Of a stretch of DNA of 64,000 bases, positions 46,447 through 55,363 are shown piece after piece (the first letter of the stretch is position 1; each line of letters starts with the position of its first letter). This DNA is from Silvibacterium bohemicum (GTDB lineage Bacteria; Acidobacteriota; Terriglobia; Terriglobales; Acidobacteriaceae): contig NZ_LBHJ01000019.1 of assembly GCF_001006305.1 (NCBI RefSeq), forward strand, positions 429,832 through 493,831. Direction: 5' to 3'. The notes under the pieces are model-generated. The model worked only from the letters and a program-made list of their open reading frames with translations. It did not search any database and had not been told where the DNA came from. The position numbers were made by a program, and so were the translations under genes.

Positions 46447-48858
46447 TTGAACAGATCAAGATCGCTACTGGGACTGCTCATGGCTGTCCTCTCTTTGGCC
46501 ACAGCAAACGCTCAGGAAAGTCTTCCGGCAGTCAACGAAACGACGCCCACCGCTCTTCCGCGAATGGTCTCTCCGTCGATCGACATCTCAGGGCTGCCGT
46601 TTTCCTATCCCAGCAAGTCCACTGACCAGATCGGAGTGATGTATTCGGCCTCGGGGACCGAGATCACACCGGAAGGATATCTGTACAGCGGCTTCGGCGA
46701 GTTGATGTTTTATGTCGGGGCGGATAGACAGCCGGTGGCGCAAAGGCTCCGCACCCTCGAGAATGGGCATCTCCCCATCGTCTGCTACGAAGTCAAGCAC
46801 GAGGGGCTGCTTTACCGCTTCATGATGTTCGCGGCCTCGCTTGGTCCCGAGCAGAATGGGCAGCGCGTGGTCAACTTCGTGCGGGTGACCGTGCACAATC
46901 CCGGCACGTCGGCCAGACGGGGATTCGTTACTTCTGCCTGGAGATACTCCGGACCGCAGACCACGGTGTTTCCCACGGGCGACAATCGTTTTCGCCGGCC
47001 GGCCATGGGGAAACGCGTGGGAGATTACTGGCAGCCAGGCGAGGCCTTCCGTTCGGACTCTGCTTATACCGTGAAAGACGATGCATTTTTGCGGGATGGC
47101 GCAGCCGTATATTTTTTTCCAAGTGAGCCCAGGCCATACCTCACGCCCACGTATCGCGACTACTATAACCGCGTTCCGGCGCCCAATCTTCAAAGCCGGG
47201 CAATGCACGTTCTTCCGGACACGCCCGTGGCGACAGCGGAATACGCTCTGAATGTTCCGGCGGGCTCCGATCGTTCCGTTGACTTTAAGATGCCACTGAT
47301 TCCCGTCGCATCCGGCGATCCTGAGTTCGATGCCGTGAAGCGAGCGAACCTCGATGAAAGGCATGAGCAGGTGCAGCGCTTCTGGAACGGAATCCTCGAT
47401 GACGGCATGAAGGTTGTAACCGCCGAGGAGAAGGTCAACGATACCTTTGAGACGAGCCTGGTAAATGATCTGCTGTCGCTGAATAAGATCGGAGACGACT
47501 ACGTCCAGACCGTCAATCAGCTTCAATATCACGGCTTCTACCTTCGGGACTCCGCCGACTTCGTTCGGATGTATGACACGACCGGGTACTCCCAGATCGC
47601 CGGCCATGTCATCGACTTCTTTGCTTCGAGGCAAGAAGAAGACGGCCTCTTTCTTTCGCAGCCAGGACAATATGACGGTTGGGGAGAGGCGCTCTGGACC
47701 TATGGTGAGCACTATCGCATGACTCGCGATCGGGCCTTCGCCACGCAGGTCTATCCCCGCGTGCTTCGCGCTGTCGATTGGCTCAGGAAAGCGATGGACA
47801 ATGATCCGCTGCATATCGTGCCATCTACGGACATTCATGACAACGAGTACATCTCCGGACATCTGACCGGCTACAACTTTCTCGCGCTCGACGGTCTCGG
47901 CGCGGCGAAGCTTCTCGCTCATGATCTAGGCCATGTAGAGGATGAACTCCGCTTTCGCGAGATCGAAAAGGAACTACGCGAAAACTTCATGCTCCAACTC
48001 GATCGCGCTACGGCAAAAACAGCGGGCTATATACCGCCTGCTCTCGACGGGGATATGGGAGGGACGGATTGGGGGAACCTGCTGTCGCTGGTTCCAGAGC
48101 AGCAGCTCAGCCCGTTCGATCCGCGCGTGACAGCAACGCTGCGCGCGACGCAGGCGCGCTATGAGGAGGGTCTGATGACTTATCGTCAGCCTGCGCAGGG
48201 CGCCTATCTGCACCACTATCTGACGATCAAGAACACGCTCTCTGAGCTGATCCGCGGGGAACAGGAACAGGCCATCCGTGACCTCTATGCGGTTCTCATT
48301 CACACCAGCTCGACAAACGCCGGCTTCGAATATTCGATTCGGCCCTGGGGCGATCGCGACTTCAGCGGCAACCTCGCTCCGCATGGCTGGTTTGCGGCGG
48401 AATACCGAAACCTGCTGCGCAACATGATGGTGCGAGAAGACGGAGAAAAGCTACATCTGCTTTCGGCCGTTTCTCCGGCCTGGATCGGAGATGGAAAGTC
48501 CCTCCGCGTAGAGAAGGCGCAGACATACTTCGGAACCGTCGGATTCAGCCTCCAGATGCCATCGGCGTCACAGGCGGAGCTTTCCGTCCATGCGGAGTAT
48601 GCCTTGGGACATGAGCCCCAAAGCATCGTGCTTCATTTCCCGTGGTTTATGGATGTGACGGCTGTGAATGTAGACGGCAGGCAGATGAAATTCGCAGGGG
48701 ATGAGATCGAGATAGCCCCGACTGCAAAGTCAGTGCATATCGTCTGGAGGCGGCGTCCCGTTTCTCCCGATGTGCCCGTGAGCTACGAGACTTCCGTACA
48801 GCGCTACAAAGCAGAGTATGCGAAGCGCTATCGCCAACTCAACGGAGAGGGCCAGTAA
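46447..48858 (+). CDS. Secreted (alpha/alpha)6-barrel glycosidase-like protein
   Basis: 803 residues from TTG 46447, with AGGTGAG close upstream. A signal peptide ends near TANAQ. Residues about 50-280 are a beta-rich N-terminal domain; about 300-680 look like a six-hairpin barrel (FYLRDSADFVRMYDTTGY, EDGLFLSQPGQYDGWGEALW, TDIHDNEYISGHLTGYNFLAL, GGTDWGNLL); the rest is a beta domain. Acidic residues in the RDSADF and DGWGEAL stretches are candidates for catalysis. I cannot assign a numbered GH family; GH15/GH63/GH65-like folds are the nearest in general form. It lies between GH92 and the second PHP gene on the same strand, which suggests it removes another sugar of the same glycan. Confidence 0.78.
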   Translation: MNRSRSLLGLLMAVLSLATANAQESLPAVNETTPTALPRMVSPSIDISGLPFSYPSKSTDQIGVMYSASGTEITPEGYLYSGFGELMFYVGADRQPVAQRLRTLENGHLPIVCYEVKHEGLLYRFMMFAASLGPEQNGQRVVNFVRVTVHNPGTSARRGFVTSAWRYSGPQTTVFPTGDNRFRRPAMGKRVGDYWQPGEAFRSDSAYTVKDDAFLRDGAAVYFFPSEPRPYLTPTYRDYYNRVPAPNLQSRAMHVLPDTPVATAEYALNVPAGSDRSVDFKMPLIPVASGDPEFDAVKRANLDERHEQVQRFWNGILDDGMKVVTAEEKVNDTFETSLVNDLLSLNKIGDDYVQTVNQLQYHGFYLRDSADFVRMYDTTGYSQIAGHVIDFFASRQEEDGLFLSQPGQYDGWGEALWTYGEHYRMTRDRAFATQVYPRVLRAVDWLRKAMDNDPLHIVPSTDIHDNEYISGHLTGYNFLALDGLGAAKLLAHDLGHVEDELRFREIEKELRENFMLQLDRATAKTAGYIPPALDGDMGGTDWGNLLSLVPEQQLSPFDPRVTATLRATQARYEEGLMTYRQPAQGAYLHHYLTIKNTLSELIRGEQEQAIRDLYAVLIHTSSTNAGFEYSIRPWGDRDFSGNLAPHGWFAAEYRNLLRNMMVREDGEKLHLLSAVSPAWIGDGKSLRVEKAQTYFGTVGFSLQMPSASQAELSVHAEYALGHEPQSIVLHFPWFMDVTAVNVDGRQMKFAGDEIEIAPTAKSVHIVWRRRPVSPDVPVSYETSVQRYKAEYAKRYRQLNGEGQ

Positions 48859-48914
48859 AAACACGTGTTATGCATACCGAATCTGAATTCGAGAACAGCT
48901 CAAAGGTGCTAACC

Positions 48915-50366
48915 ATGATGAAATACCTTCGCTATCTGCTTGTACTCATCGCCGCCTCGAGCCTCGCTCTCGAAGCACAGGTACAGAAACCTGACTTGGT
49001 GCTGGAAGGCGATGTCACTGTCGCTCAGAACCATACGCATTTCTTCGTTCCTTTCATGGTGCCTGCGGGAGTTCATCGCATCTCGGTCGACTTCAGCTAT
49101 ACGCATCGGCAGGAGAAGACGACCCTCAATATAGGCATTCACGATCCAAACGGCTTCCGGGGCCAGAGCGGCAGCAACAAGGACCATTTCACGCTCGGAC
49201 CGGGCGATGCGACAGCCTCCTATATTCCAGGAGCCATCCCGCCAGGCGAGTGGAAGTTGCTGATCTCCGTCTCCACCATTCGGCCGGAACTAACCTCTCA
49301 CTATCGCGCGGAGATACGCTTCAACTCGCCGCTCGAAGATTCAAGCTTCACGCTCGTTCCTCTCGAAACCGGAACGCGCTGGTATCGCGGTGACCTGCAC
49401 ATGCATACGGCGCATAGCGACGGCAGCTGCGTCAACCAGAGTGGAGCACGCGCCCCGTGCCCTCTCTTCCTGACCGCTCAAATGGCCGCGTCCCGCGGAC
49501 TCGACTTCATTGCCATCTCCGACCATAATTCGCTGGCTCACTACGCAGAGATGCGAGAGCTTCAGCCTTATTTCAGCAAGCTGCTGCTGATCCCAGGTCG
49601 CGAGATGACGACCTTCTATGGCCACTTCAACGCATTTGGCACAACACAGTATGTGAGCTATCTGGTAGCGGAAAAGGGCGGGAGAACCATCGACCAGGTC
49701 GCCGCAGACGTTCGATCTCAGGGCGGTATCGTGTCGATCAACCATCCGATGTCGCCAACCGATGAGCGCTGCCGTGGATGCGGATGGGGTCCCCCGGGTT
49801 CCGTCGACCTTTCGAAGTTCTCTGCGGTTGAAATTGTGAATGCGAACCGCGTCATGTCGCCCTTCTGGGACGAGCAAATCGCCAAGGGATTCAGACTCAC
49901 CGGCGTAGGAGGCAGTGATAACCATGAGGCGCCGAAGACCGACGAAATCCCATCGGCGATTGGTCATCCCACGACCGTCGTTCAGGCAACAGAGCTTTCG
50001 GTTGCCGGGATTCTGGATGGCATTCGAGCTGGCCACGTCTTCGTTGACGTCACCGGCTCTCGTAATCGGATTCTCGAAACAGAGGCGCGTACAGAAGCGC
50101 TCAACGTGCATATGGGAGATGTGATTCCCGCGAAAAGCGGTACGACGATTGCGCTGCGGATTCATGTCGTAGGATGCAGGAACGCCCAGGTCCAGAGCAT
50201 CGTCGATGGCAAGCTGCTCGATCCCCTTCTTCCTCTTGCCGAGGATGACCAGACGGTTGAAACCCGCTGGACAAGCGATGGCGGCCGGCACGCAATACGT
50301 TTCATCGTGGTCGACACGGAAGGCAAGACGGAACTTCTGGGCAATCCTGTCTATGTGAACTTTTGA
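48915..50366 (+). CDS. Secreted PHP-domain phosphoesterase (CehA/McbA type) 2
   Basis: 483 residues from ATG 48915 (AAAGGTG upstream); a longer frame from 48870 adds 15 residues before the signal peptide. After the signal peptide (ending SLALEAQ) comes a 120-residue beta domain (HTHFFVPFMVPAGVHRISVDF), then the PHP domain: DLHMHT (160-165), ISDHNS, GREMTTFYGH, SINHPM and GVGGSDNHE. The N-terminal domain is not in the first PHP protein, so the two probably act on different bonds or binding surfaces. Both are exported and in the same locus. Confidence 0.9.
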   Translation: MMKYLRYLLVLIAASSLALEAQVQKPDLVLEGDVTVAQNHTHFFVPFMVPAGVHRISVDFSYTHRQEKTTLNIGIHDPNGFRGQSGSNKDHFTLGPGDATASYIPGAIPPGEWKLLISVSTIRPELTSHYRAEIRFNSPLEDSSFTLVPLETGTRWYRGDLHMHTAHSDGSCVNQSGARAPCPLFLTAQMAASRGLDFIAISDHNSLAHYAEMRELQPYFSKLLLIPGREMTTFYGHFNAFGTTQYVSYLVAEKGGRTIDQVAADVRSQGGIVSINHPMSPTDERCRGCGWGPPGSVDLSKFSAVEIVNANRVMSPFWDEQIAKGFRLTGVGGSDNHEAPKTDEIPSAIGHPTTVVQATELSVAGILDGIRAGHVFVDVTGSRNRILETEARTEALNVHMGDVIPAKSGTTIALRIHVVGCRNAQVQSIVDGKLLDPLLPLAEDDQTVETRWTSDGGRHAIRFIVVDTEGKTELLGNPVYVNF

Positions 50367-50399
50367 CCGCTGGCTGACAATGCAGCCATAAGGATGACC

Positions 50400-51578
50400 A
50401 TGAAAACGGCGATGCCTTCAGGCATATCAAGGAAGACGGGAAGCCTGTTGGGTCCGAACGCGCCCAGGGAACGCCTGAAGGCGCTCGACGTGTTGCGCGG
50501 CCTCACGGTCGCTGTGATGATCATGGTGAACACCAGCGGCGATTCCCGTCATACCTTTCCGATCCTCGCGCACTCCCGATGGAACGGATGCACTCTGGCG
50601 GACGTCGTCTTTCCCTGTTTCCTCTTTATGGTTGGCATCTCCTCGGTCTTTTCCGTGAGCGGTCGCCTGGGCCGCGGAGTGCCTAAAAGAGCGATCCTGG
50701 CGCAGGCAGCACGGCGGAGTGTCGTTCTCTTTCTGTTGGGTCTGGCGATCAACAGCTTTGACGGACTGTCCTTGCATACTTTGCGTGTGTACGGAGTGCT
50801 GCAGCGCATAGCCTTCTGTTATCTGGCAGGCACCGCGATGCTGCTGTGGTGGCGATCCCGCACCATCGCCGCGGTCTTGCTCTCCACCCTGCTTGGCTAC
50901 TGGGCGCTCCTGCGCTTTGCTCCTGTGCCAGGGCTCGGCTTACCCGGAAGCACCGTTGCCTTCCTGGATCCGGTCGCGAATCTGCCCGCGTGGCTGGACC
51001 GCCATCTGGTGCCGACGGCACACCTTTATCGCCACACCTTTTACGATCCTGAAGGTCTTCTGAGTTCCGTCTCGGCGGTCGCCAGCACGCTGATGGGAGT
51101 GTTATCCGGAAAGTGGATTCGCGCCAAACGCACATCTTCGCAGGCGCTGCCCGGGCTTCTGGCCGCAGGTTTGACCTGCGCCGCTGCTGGGCTGATCTGG
51201 GAGCCGTGGTTTCCTTGGAATAAGAGGTTGTGGACGGGATCCTTTGTCCTGTGGACCGGCGGACTCAGCCTCATCGCTTTGTGCCTTCTTCTCTGGCTCG
51301 TGGACGTGCGCCAGTTCGGCAAGCGATGGACTTATCCAGCCATCGTGTTTGGCACGAATGCGCTGGCGGCCTATGTCTTCTCGGAGTTCCTTGCCGGCCT
51401 GCTTCATGTTATTCACCTTCCCGGCGGCATCACCATCCAGCACTGGCTTTATCACCCACTGGCTGCATCTATCCCCAATCCGAGCATCGCAGCCCTGACC
51501 TACGCCATCCTTTTTGTGGCCGTCTGTTTTCTTCCGGCGTGGCTGCTCTACCGCCGTCGTATCTTTCTGAAGATTTGA
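50400..51578 (+). CDS. HGSNAT-like membrane acetyltransferase (DUF5009/NagX type)
   Basis: 392 residues from ATG 50400, with AAGGA six bases upstream; an ATG at 50394 overlaps that site. About ten membrane helices. Family marks: RLKALDVLRGLTVAVMI, HSRWNGCTLADVVFPCFLFMVG and RRSVVLFLLG, as in heparan-alpha-glucosaminide N-acetyltransferase, which moves an acetyl group from cytosolic acetyl-CoA across the membrane onto the free amine of terminal glucosamine. Bacterial relatives often stand in glycan-use loci. In this locus it could acetylate a non-acetylated glucosamine, the rare feature of GPI-type glycans, before glycosidase attack. It is the last gene of the series. Confidence 0.9.
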   Translation: MKTAMPSGISRKTGSLLGPNAPRERLKALDVLRGLTVAVMIMVNTSGDSRHTFPILAHSRWNGCTLADVVFPCFLFMVGISSVFSVSGRLGRGVPKRAILAQAARRSVVLFLLGLAINSFDGLSLHTLRVYGVLQRIAFCYLAGTAMLLWWRSRTIAAVLLSTLLGYWALLRFAPVPGLGLPGSTVAFLDPVANLPAWLDRHLVPTAHLYRHTFYDPEGLLSSVSAVASTLMGVLSGKWIRAKRTSSQALPGLLAAGLTCAAAGLIWEPWFPWNKRLWTGSFVLWTGGLSLIALCLLLWLVDVRQFGKRWTYPAIVFGTNALAAYVFSEFLAGLLHVIHLPGGITIQHWLYHPLAASIPNPSIAALTYAILFVAVCFLPAWLLYRRRIFLKI

Positions 51579-51798
51579 GTTCGTGGCTTGATGATGCCCC
51601 GGAATAAGCGTGTGATGTTTTAGAGCGCAGCAATTTTGAAAATCTCCAATGCGCTTCGAATAGCGTTAAAGAACCGATCGACTCGCCGGGATCTGAATTG
51701 GCCATATGAGCCGAATGGATTGCGTATCCCTAATCTCAAATCGAGATCCAGAATCTGGTTCGAAATCTGGGCTACGCGTTGGTGGAATAGAGCTCGAT

Positions 51799-54222
51799 CT
51801 AGAACACATCAAATATCGAAGAGAATTCGTAGTTCGATTGGCTGACGCCGCTGCACGTATCCTCGTCTGTCGTTGAGCCGGGGCACCCGCCGTTGTCGCG
51901 ATTGAGTTCCCAGAAGGACAGTAGCGTGACATAACTGTTCGCTTTTGCCCAGTTCAATACCGTAGTCGCATTGGCGAGGGTGAAATACACCGGAGGATCA
52001 TCGTCGCTGGTTCCCGGCAAGACCGTAATGCCGATCGTCGAAGTTAATCCAGCAGCTTTCACCTGTTGCTCTTCAGCAGCAGTCCCCTCTTCGGCTTCCG
52101 TCGCTTGATCGGCGCCTTCGTTGCCGAAATCCATGGCCATGCCGTTAACAATATTGAGGTTCAGACCAGCCGATTTGGCATCAGCAAGATCGGTAGTGCC
52201 GTTGTCGCCGTTATTGAGTCCGCCTGTGCCGAGCGGCAGCGTGTAGGAGATGACGAGTCCCGGATTGGCCTTCTGCAAGGCCGCCAATGCTTGAGCGCGT
52301 CTTGCTGGCTGACCGGAAGTCTGGGGATTTTCTAGGTCGAAGTCAAGCCAGGTAACATGGTATTGGTCGATTACCGACTGATAGAGAGCCTGCGTCTCCG
52401 CAGCCGTGCTGCAATATGCGGAACCGTCCTGGCCGCCTGCTCCGCCAGAGGAAATAGCAACGGTTATACCCTTCGCCTGCAGGGCCGCAATCTCTGTGCC
52501 GACGCTAGTACTGCCGAGCGTATCGTCTGGCAATGCTCCGTTCACACCGCCCCAAGCCAGATCGCACTCGTTGCTCTGTGGAACCAGGAACGCGAGAATC
52601 ACAGCCTTAGCCCCGGAACCCGATAGGATGCCCGGGAGCTGATTAGCGTCATTTAGATCCCCAAGGTATTCGAACGGCGCGAAGACGTTCCCGGCAGTCA
52701 CGCCGCTGCCTGTCGAGAAGGCGAAGTCGTCGATGTTCCAGCCTCCGTTGTCTTGGTTGAGCGTCAAGACTTGCTCGCCCGCCGGTAAGGTAACCGTTGC
52801 AGTTACAGTCGTCCACGCTTGGTAGCCGCCGGTTGCGGGAACATTGATGGATCCGGTCAGATTGGTGCCCGAGGAGTTGGAAAGATGGAAAGCATCGGTC
52901 ACGGCGTTCGGAGCTGCGACCTCGAAGCTAACCGTGTACTTACCAGCATCGGCCACGCTGATCGAGTATTTAAACCACTGTCCGGAAGCCGTCCATCCCA
53001 GATCGTTGCCGCCGCCTGGTGCCGAAGTCGTTTCCAGGTCAACTCCATCAGAACGATAGCTATTGTCCGACCCGTTGACCGAAGCGACGTTGTAACCGGC
53101 GCCCTGGCCGCCGGTGTCGTAGTTCTCGGCCAGCACCGTGCCGGGAATGACAACGGGCGTGCCGCCGTAGGGCTCTTCGCCCCCGGTTTCGACAGGCACG
53201 AACTCCAGATAATTAACGTTCCATCCGGCGTTGTCTTGGTTAACGGTTAACACCTGCTCGCCGGCAGGCAGCGTGACCGTGGCCGTTACGTCTGCCCAGT
53301 CTCCCCATCCCCCGGTCTCGGGAATATTAACGGAGCCGCTGAGATCAGTTCCCGACGAGTTAGAGATATGCAGCCCGTCGGTCACGGCGGTAGGTGCAGC
53401 CACCCGGAAGGTGACGTTATAAACGCCGGCTGTGGCCACATCTACCGTATAGCGGAACCATTGTCCGGCAGATGTCCAGCCCAGATCATAGCCTCCCGTA
53501 GTGTCCGAAGCTACCTCCAGGTCCACACCGTCGGAGCGGTAACTGTCCGCCGTTCCATTCACCGAAGTAACGATATAGGCAATCCCTTGACCGCCGGTGT
53601 CGTAGTTCGAAGCATCGACCGTGCCGGGAACCGGAGCAGGAGTGCCGCCATAAGGCGCTTCGCTCGACGTCGCCGCGACAAAGGCAGCCGAGTAGATGTT
53701 CCATCCGCCGTTATCCTGGTCGATGGTAAGCGTCTGCGTTCCCGCTGGAAGCGTGACTGTGGCCGTTACTGTAACCCAATCTTGCCATCCGCCAGTATCT
53801 GGAACGGCGACCGGCCCGCTGAGGTTCGTTCCCGTGGAGTTAGAAACATGGAATGCATCGGAGACAGCGCTCTCCGCGGCTACCTCGAAAGTAACGATGT
53901 AGGTTCCGGCCGTAGCCACGTTAACCGTGTATTTGAACCACTGACCGGCAGCCGTCCAGCCCATGTCATTGCCGCCACCGGTGGCCGTGGTCGTTTGCAG
54001 ATCCACTCCGTCGGGACGATAGCCGTTGTCCGTTCCATTAACAGAAGCCACGTTATAAGCGCTGCCCTGACCACCGGTATCGTACTTCTCCGCCAAAACT
54101 GTGCCCGGGATAGCCGCCGGAGTGCCGCCGGAGGGAGCATCGGCAGCGTAGGCCACGTTCACGGCGCACAACAACAGCGCGACGCACCCAGCGGCAAAGC
54201 TTAAGCGATCTTTGATCCCCAT
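51799..54222 (-). CDS. Secreted GH18 chitinase-like enzyme with three CBM6 modules
   Basis: 807 residues from ATG 54222, giving a clean signal peptide ending VNVAYA; a longer frame to 54351 adds 43 residues without such a signal. Three CBM6-type modules follow in tandem (about 32-185, 191-343, 352-504), each with NYDTGGQG, YRSDGVDLE, GWTAAGQWFKY and LNQDNGGWN-type ends. The GH18 domain (about 512-807) has TWLDFDLENP with the DxDxE catalytic line (Asp627, Asp629, Glu631) and ends in LLSFWELNRDNGG. It should bind and cut chitin or a related N-acetylglucosamine polymer outside the cell. It is transcribed alone, convergent with the glycan locus. Confidence 0.92.
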   Translation of the reverse strand: MGIKDRLSFAAGCVALLLCAVNVAYAADAPSGGTPAAIPGTVLAEKYDTGGQGSAYNVASVNGTDNGYRPDGVDLQTTTATGGGNDMGWTAAGQWFKYTVNVATAGTYIVTFEVAAESAVSDAFHVSNSTGTNLSGPVAVPDTGGWQDWVTVTATVTLPAGTQTLTIDQDNGGWNIYSAAFVAATSSEAPYGGTPAPVPGTVDASNYDTGGQGIAYIVTSVNGTADSYRSDGVDLEVASDTTGGYDLGWTSAGQWFRYTVDVATAGVYNVTFRVAAPTAVTDGLHISNSSGTDLSGSVNIPETGGWGDWADVTATVTLPAGEQVLTVNQDNAGWNVNYLEFVPVETGGEEPYGGTPVVIPGTVLAENYDTGGQGAGYNVASVNGSDNSYRSDGVDLETTSAPGGGNDLGWTASGQWFKYSISVADAGKYTVSFEVAAPNAVTDAFHLSNSSGTNLTGSINVPATGGYQAWTTVTATVTLPAGEQVLTLNQDNGGWNIDDFAFSTGSGVTAGNVFAPFEYLGDLNDANQLPGILSGSGAKAVILAFLVPQSNECDLAWGGVNGALPDDTLGSTSVGTEIAALQAKGITVAISSGGAGGQDGSAYCSTAAETQALYQSVIDQYHVTWLDFDLENPQTSGQPARRAQALAALQKANPGLVISYTLPLGTGGLNNGDNGTTDLADAKSAGLNLNIVNGMAMDFGNEGADQATEAEEGTAAEEQQVKAAGLTSTIGITVLPGTSDDDPPVYFTLANATTVLNWAKANSYVTLLSFWELNRDNGGCPGSTTDEDTCSGVSQSNYEFSSIFDVF

Positions 54223-54684
54223 CCCTCGTCTTCTGGGATCGCCTGGAATTGGCGCAGACGAATTCAGTCCCCCTAAGCACGCGCTCATGCCCGAGTGCCC
54301 AGCCGTCATCTGTCTATCGAACGAAGCACCATGCATGGAGAAACGAAACATGCCCAGAAACTAGCATTTGCGGGAAGTTTTGGGACGTTAATCGCAGGTT
54401 AGTTAATGTTAGTGAGAGTCATTTGAGGAATCGGCGCCCCTGTGGGGATAACTTAAGTTAGAAGCGCGCAGCTTATACACCTCGCCTCCCCATAAACAGA
54501 ATGGCTCGCCATACTGAAACGCCCTGTTCCTCTAAATTTGGAAGGCATGGTCACTTAAAGAAGGAACTCCTGTGCCGAAGCTCAAACAGTCTTTGCCCTC
54601 ATCCTCTTACCTCAAGGCGGCCCGAAGTTGAGCTTCCCGAGAGCTTTTAGCCAGCTATTTCCATTGCTCGCCGGAGGGTTAGAC
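54223..54684. other. Intergenic region upstream of the chitinase gene
   Basis: 462 bases. It contains the long leader or alternative N-terminus of the chitinase frame up to 54351, then a stretch with no gene. CCCC-TGT-GGGG near 54437-54447 is a very short hairpin. No operator-like palindrome was recognised. Confidence 0.4.
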
Positions 54685-55050
54685 AGCAGGAGCATTCGGC
54701 GACTCTTCAAGATCATGAAGAGTGGAGGGCAGAATTACGGCAGAGATGTTGGAACGGCATGCCTCGGGCTGGAAGCGCGAGCAGAATCGTCTGGAGCGCG
54801 CCATCGCCGAACATCGCGCGGGCAACAGCAGTTGCGTCCCCCAGGGAAGTCAGTTGCTCGAAATGGTTTCAGACCTTGAACCACAGTTCAAACAGCAGTC
54901 AGCACGTGAAAAACGCAGATCACCCAATTTTGCAATATCGAACTCCACCGGGAAGACGGAAAGCGGGGGAAGAAGGAAAGCTGAGGAAAGGAAAGCTGAC
55001 CGTGGCATACCGTCAACCCTTTTATTTATCTAGTCCTCGGAGGAGAACGG
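54685..55050 (+). pseudogene. Decayed C-terminus of a serine site-specific recombinase
   Basis: Three overlapping frames together read like the end of a large serine recombinase: LFKIM in the first, EGRITAEMLERHASGWKREQ with IAEHRAGNSS and EKRRSPNFAISNST in the second, and KGKLTVAYRQPFYL in the third. That series matches the usual C-terminal pattern of the recombinase zinc-ribbon/coiled-coil end (EKRRLLNFVLSN... YRQPFD). At least two frameshifts and the loss of the catalytic N-terminal domain make it non-functional. It stands about 50 bases from tRNA-Asn, a usual integration site, so it is probably the scar of a lost element. Confidence 0.72.
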
Positions 55051-55098
55051 TGGAAAGGAATACTACGTTGAAGGAGTCGAAATTCGCCAAAATAAAGA

Positions 55099-55175
<77 letters not shown>

Positions 55176-55253
55176 TGTACTGGCGGGAAGACGTATCGTC
55201 CTATGTCGTTATATCAAATGCCATGGGGTGCGTCAAAATCTTGCAGCGCTGGC

Positions 55254-55361
55254 GTCCCAAAGTTGTTAACGATCCCCGATCAATGACTCCCAAAATTGTT
55301 AGCGACTCCCAAAGTCGCCAACGATACCAAGTTGCTCACCGGCTCCAAAAATTGCTGACAC
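55254..55361. repeat. Degenerate 19-bp tandem repeats after thiD
   Basis: Five related units of 18-19 bp (for example CTCCCAAAATTGTTAGCGA at 55287-55305 and CTCCCAAAGTCGCCAACGA at 55306-55324) run from 55254 to 55361, with one 14-base interruption after the first. The last unit ends two bases from the thiD stop; tRNA-Asn follows on the other side. Confidence 0.75.
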
Positions 55362-55363
55362 TT

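Noticed and set aside
46588..47922. 444-codon frame opposite the (alpha/alpha)6 protein
   Set aside because: Shadow frame; the plus strand has the signal peptide, ribosome site and fold-like motifs.
55254..55361. CRISPR array
   Set aside because: Units are directly adjacent and degenerate with no spacers; no cas genes in the window.
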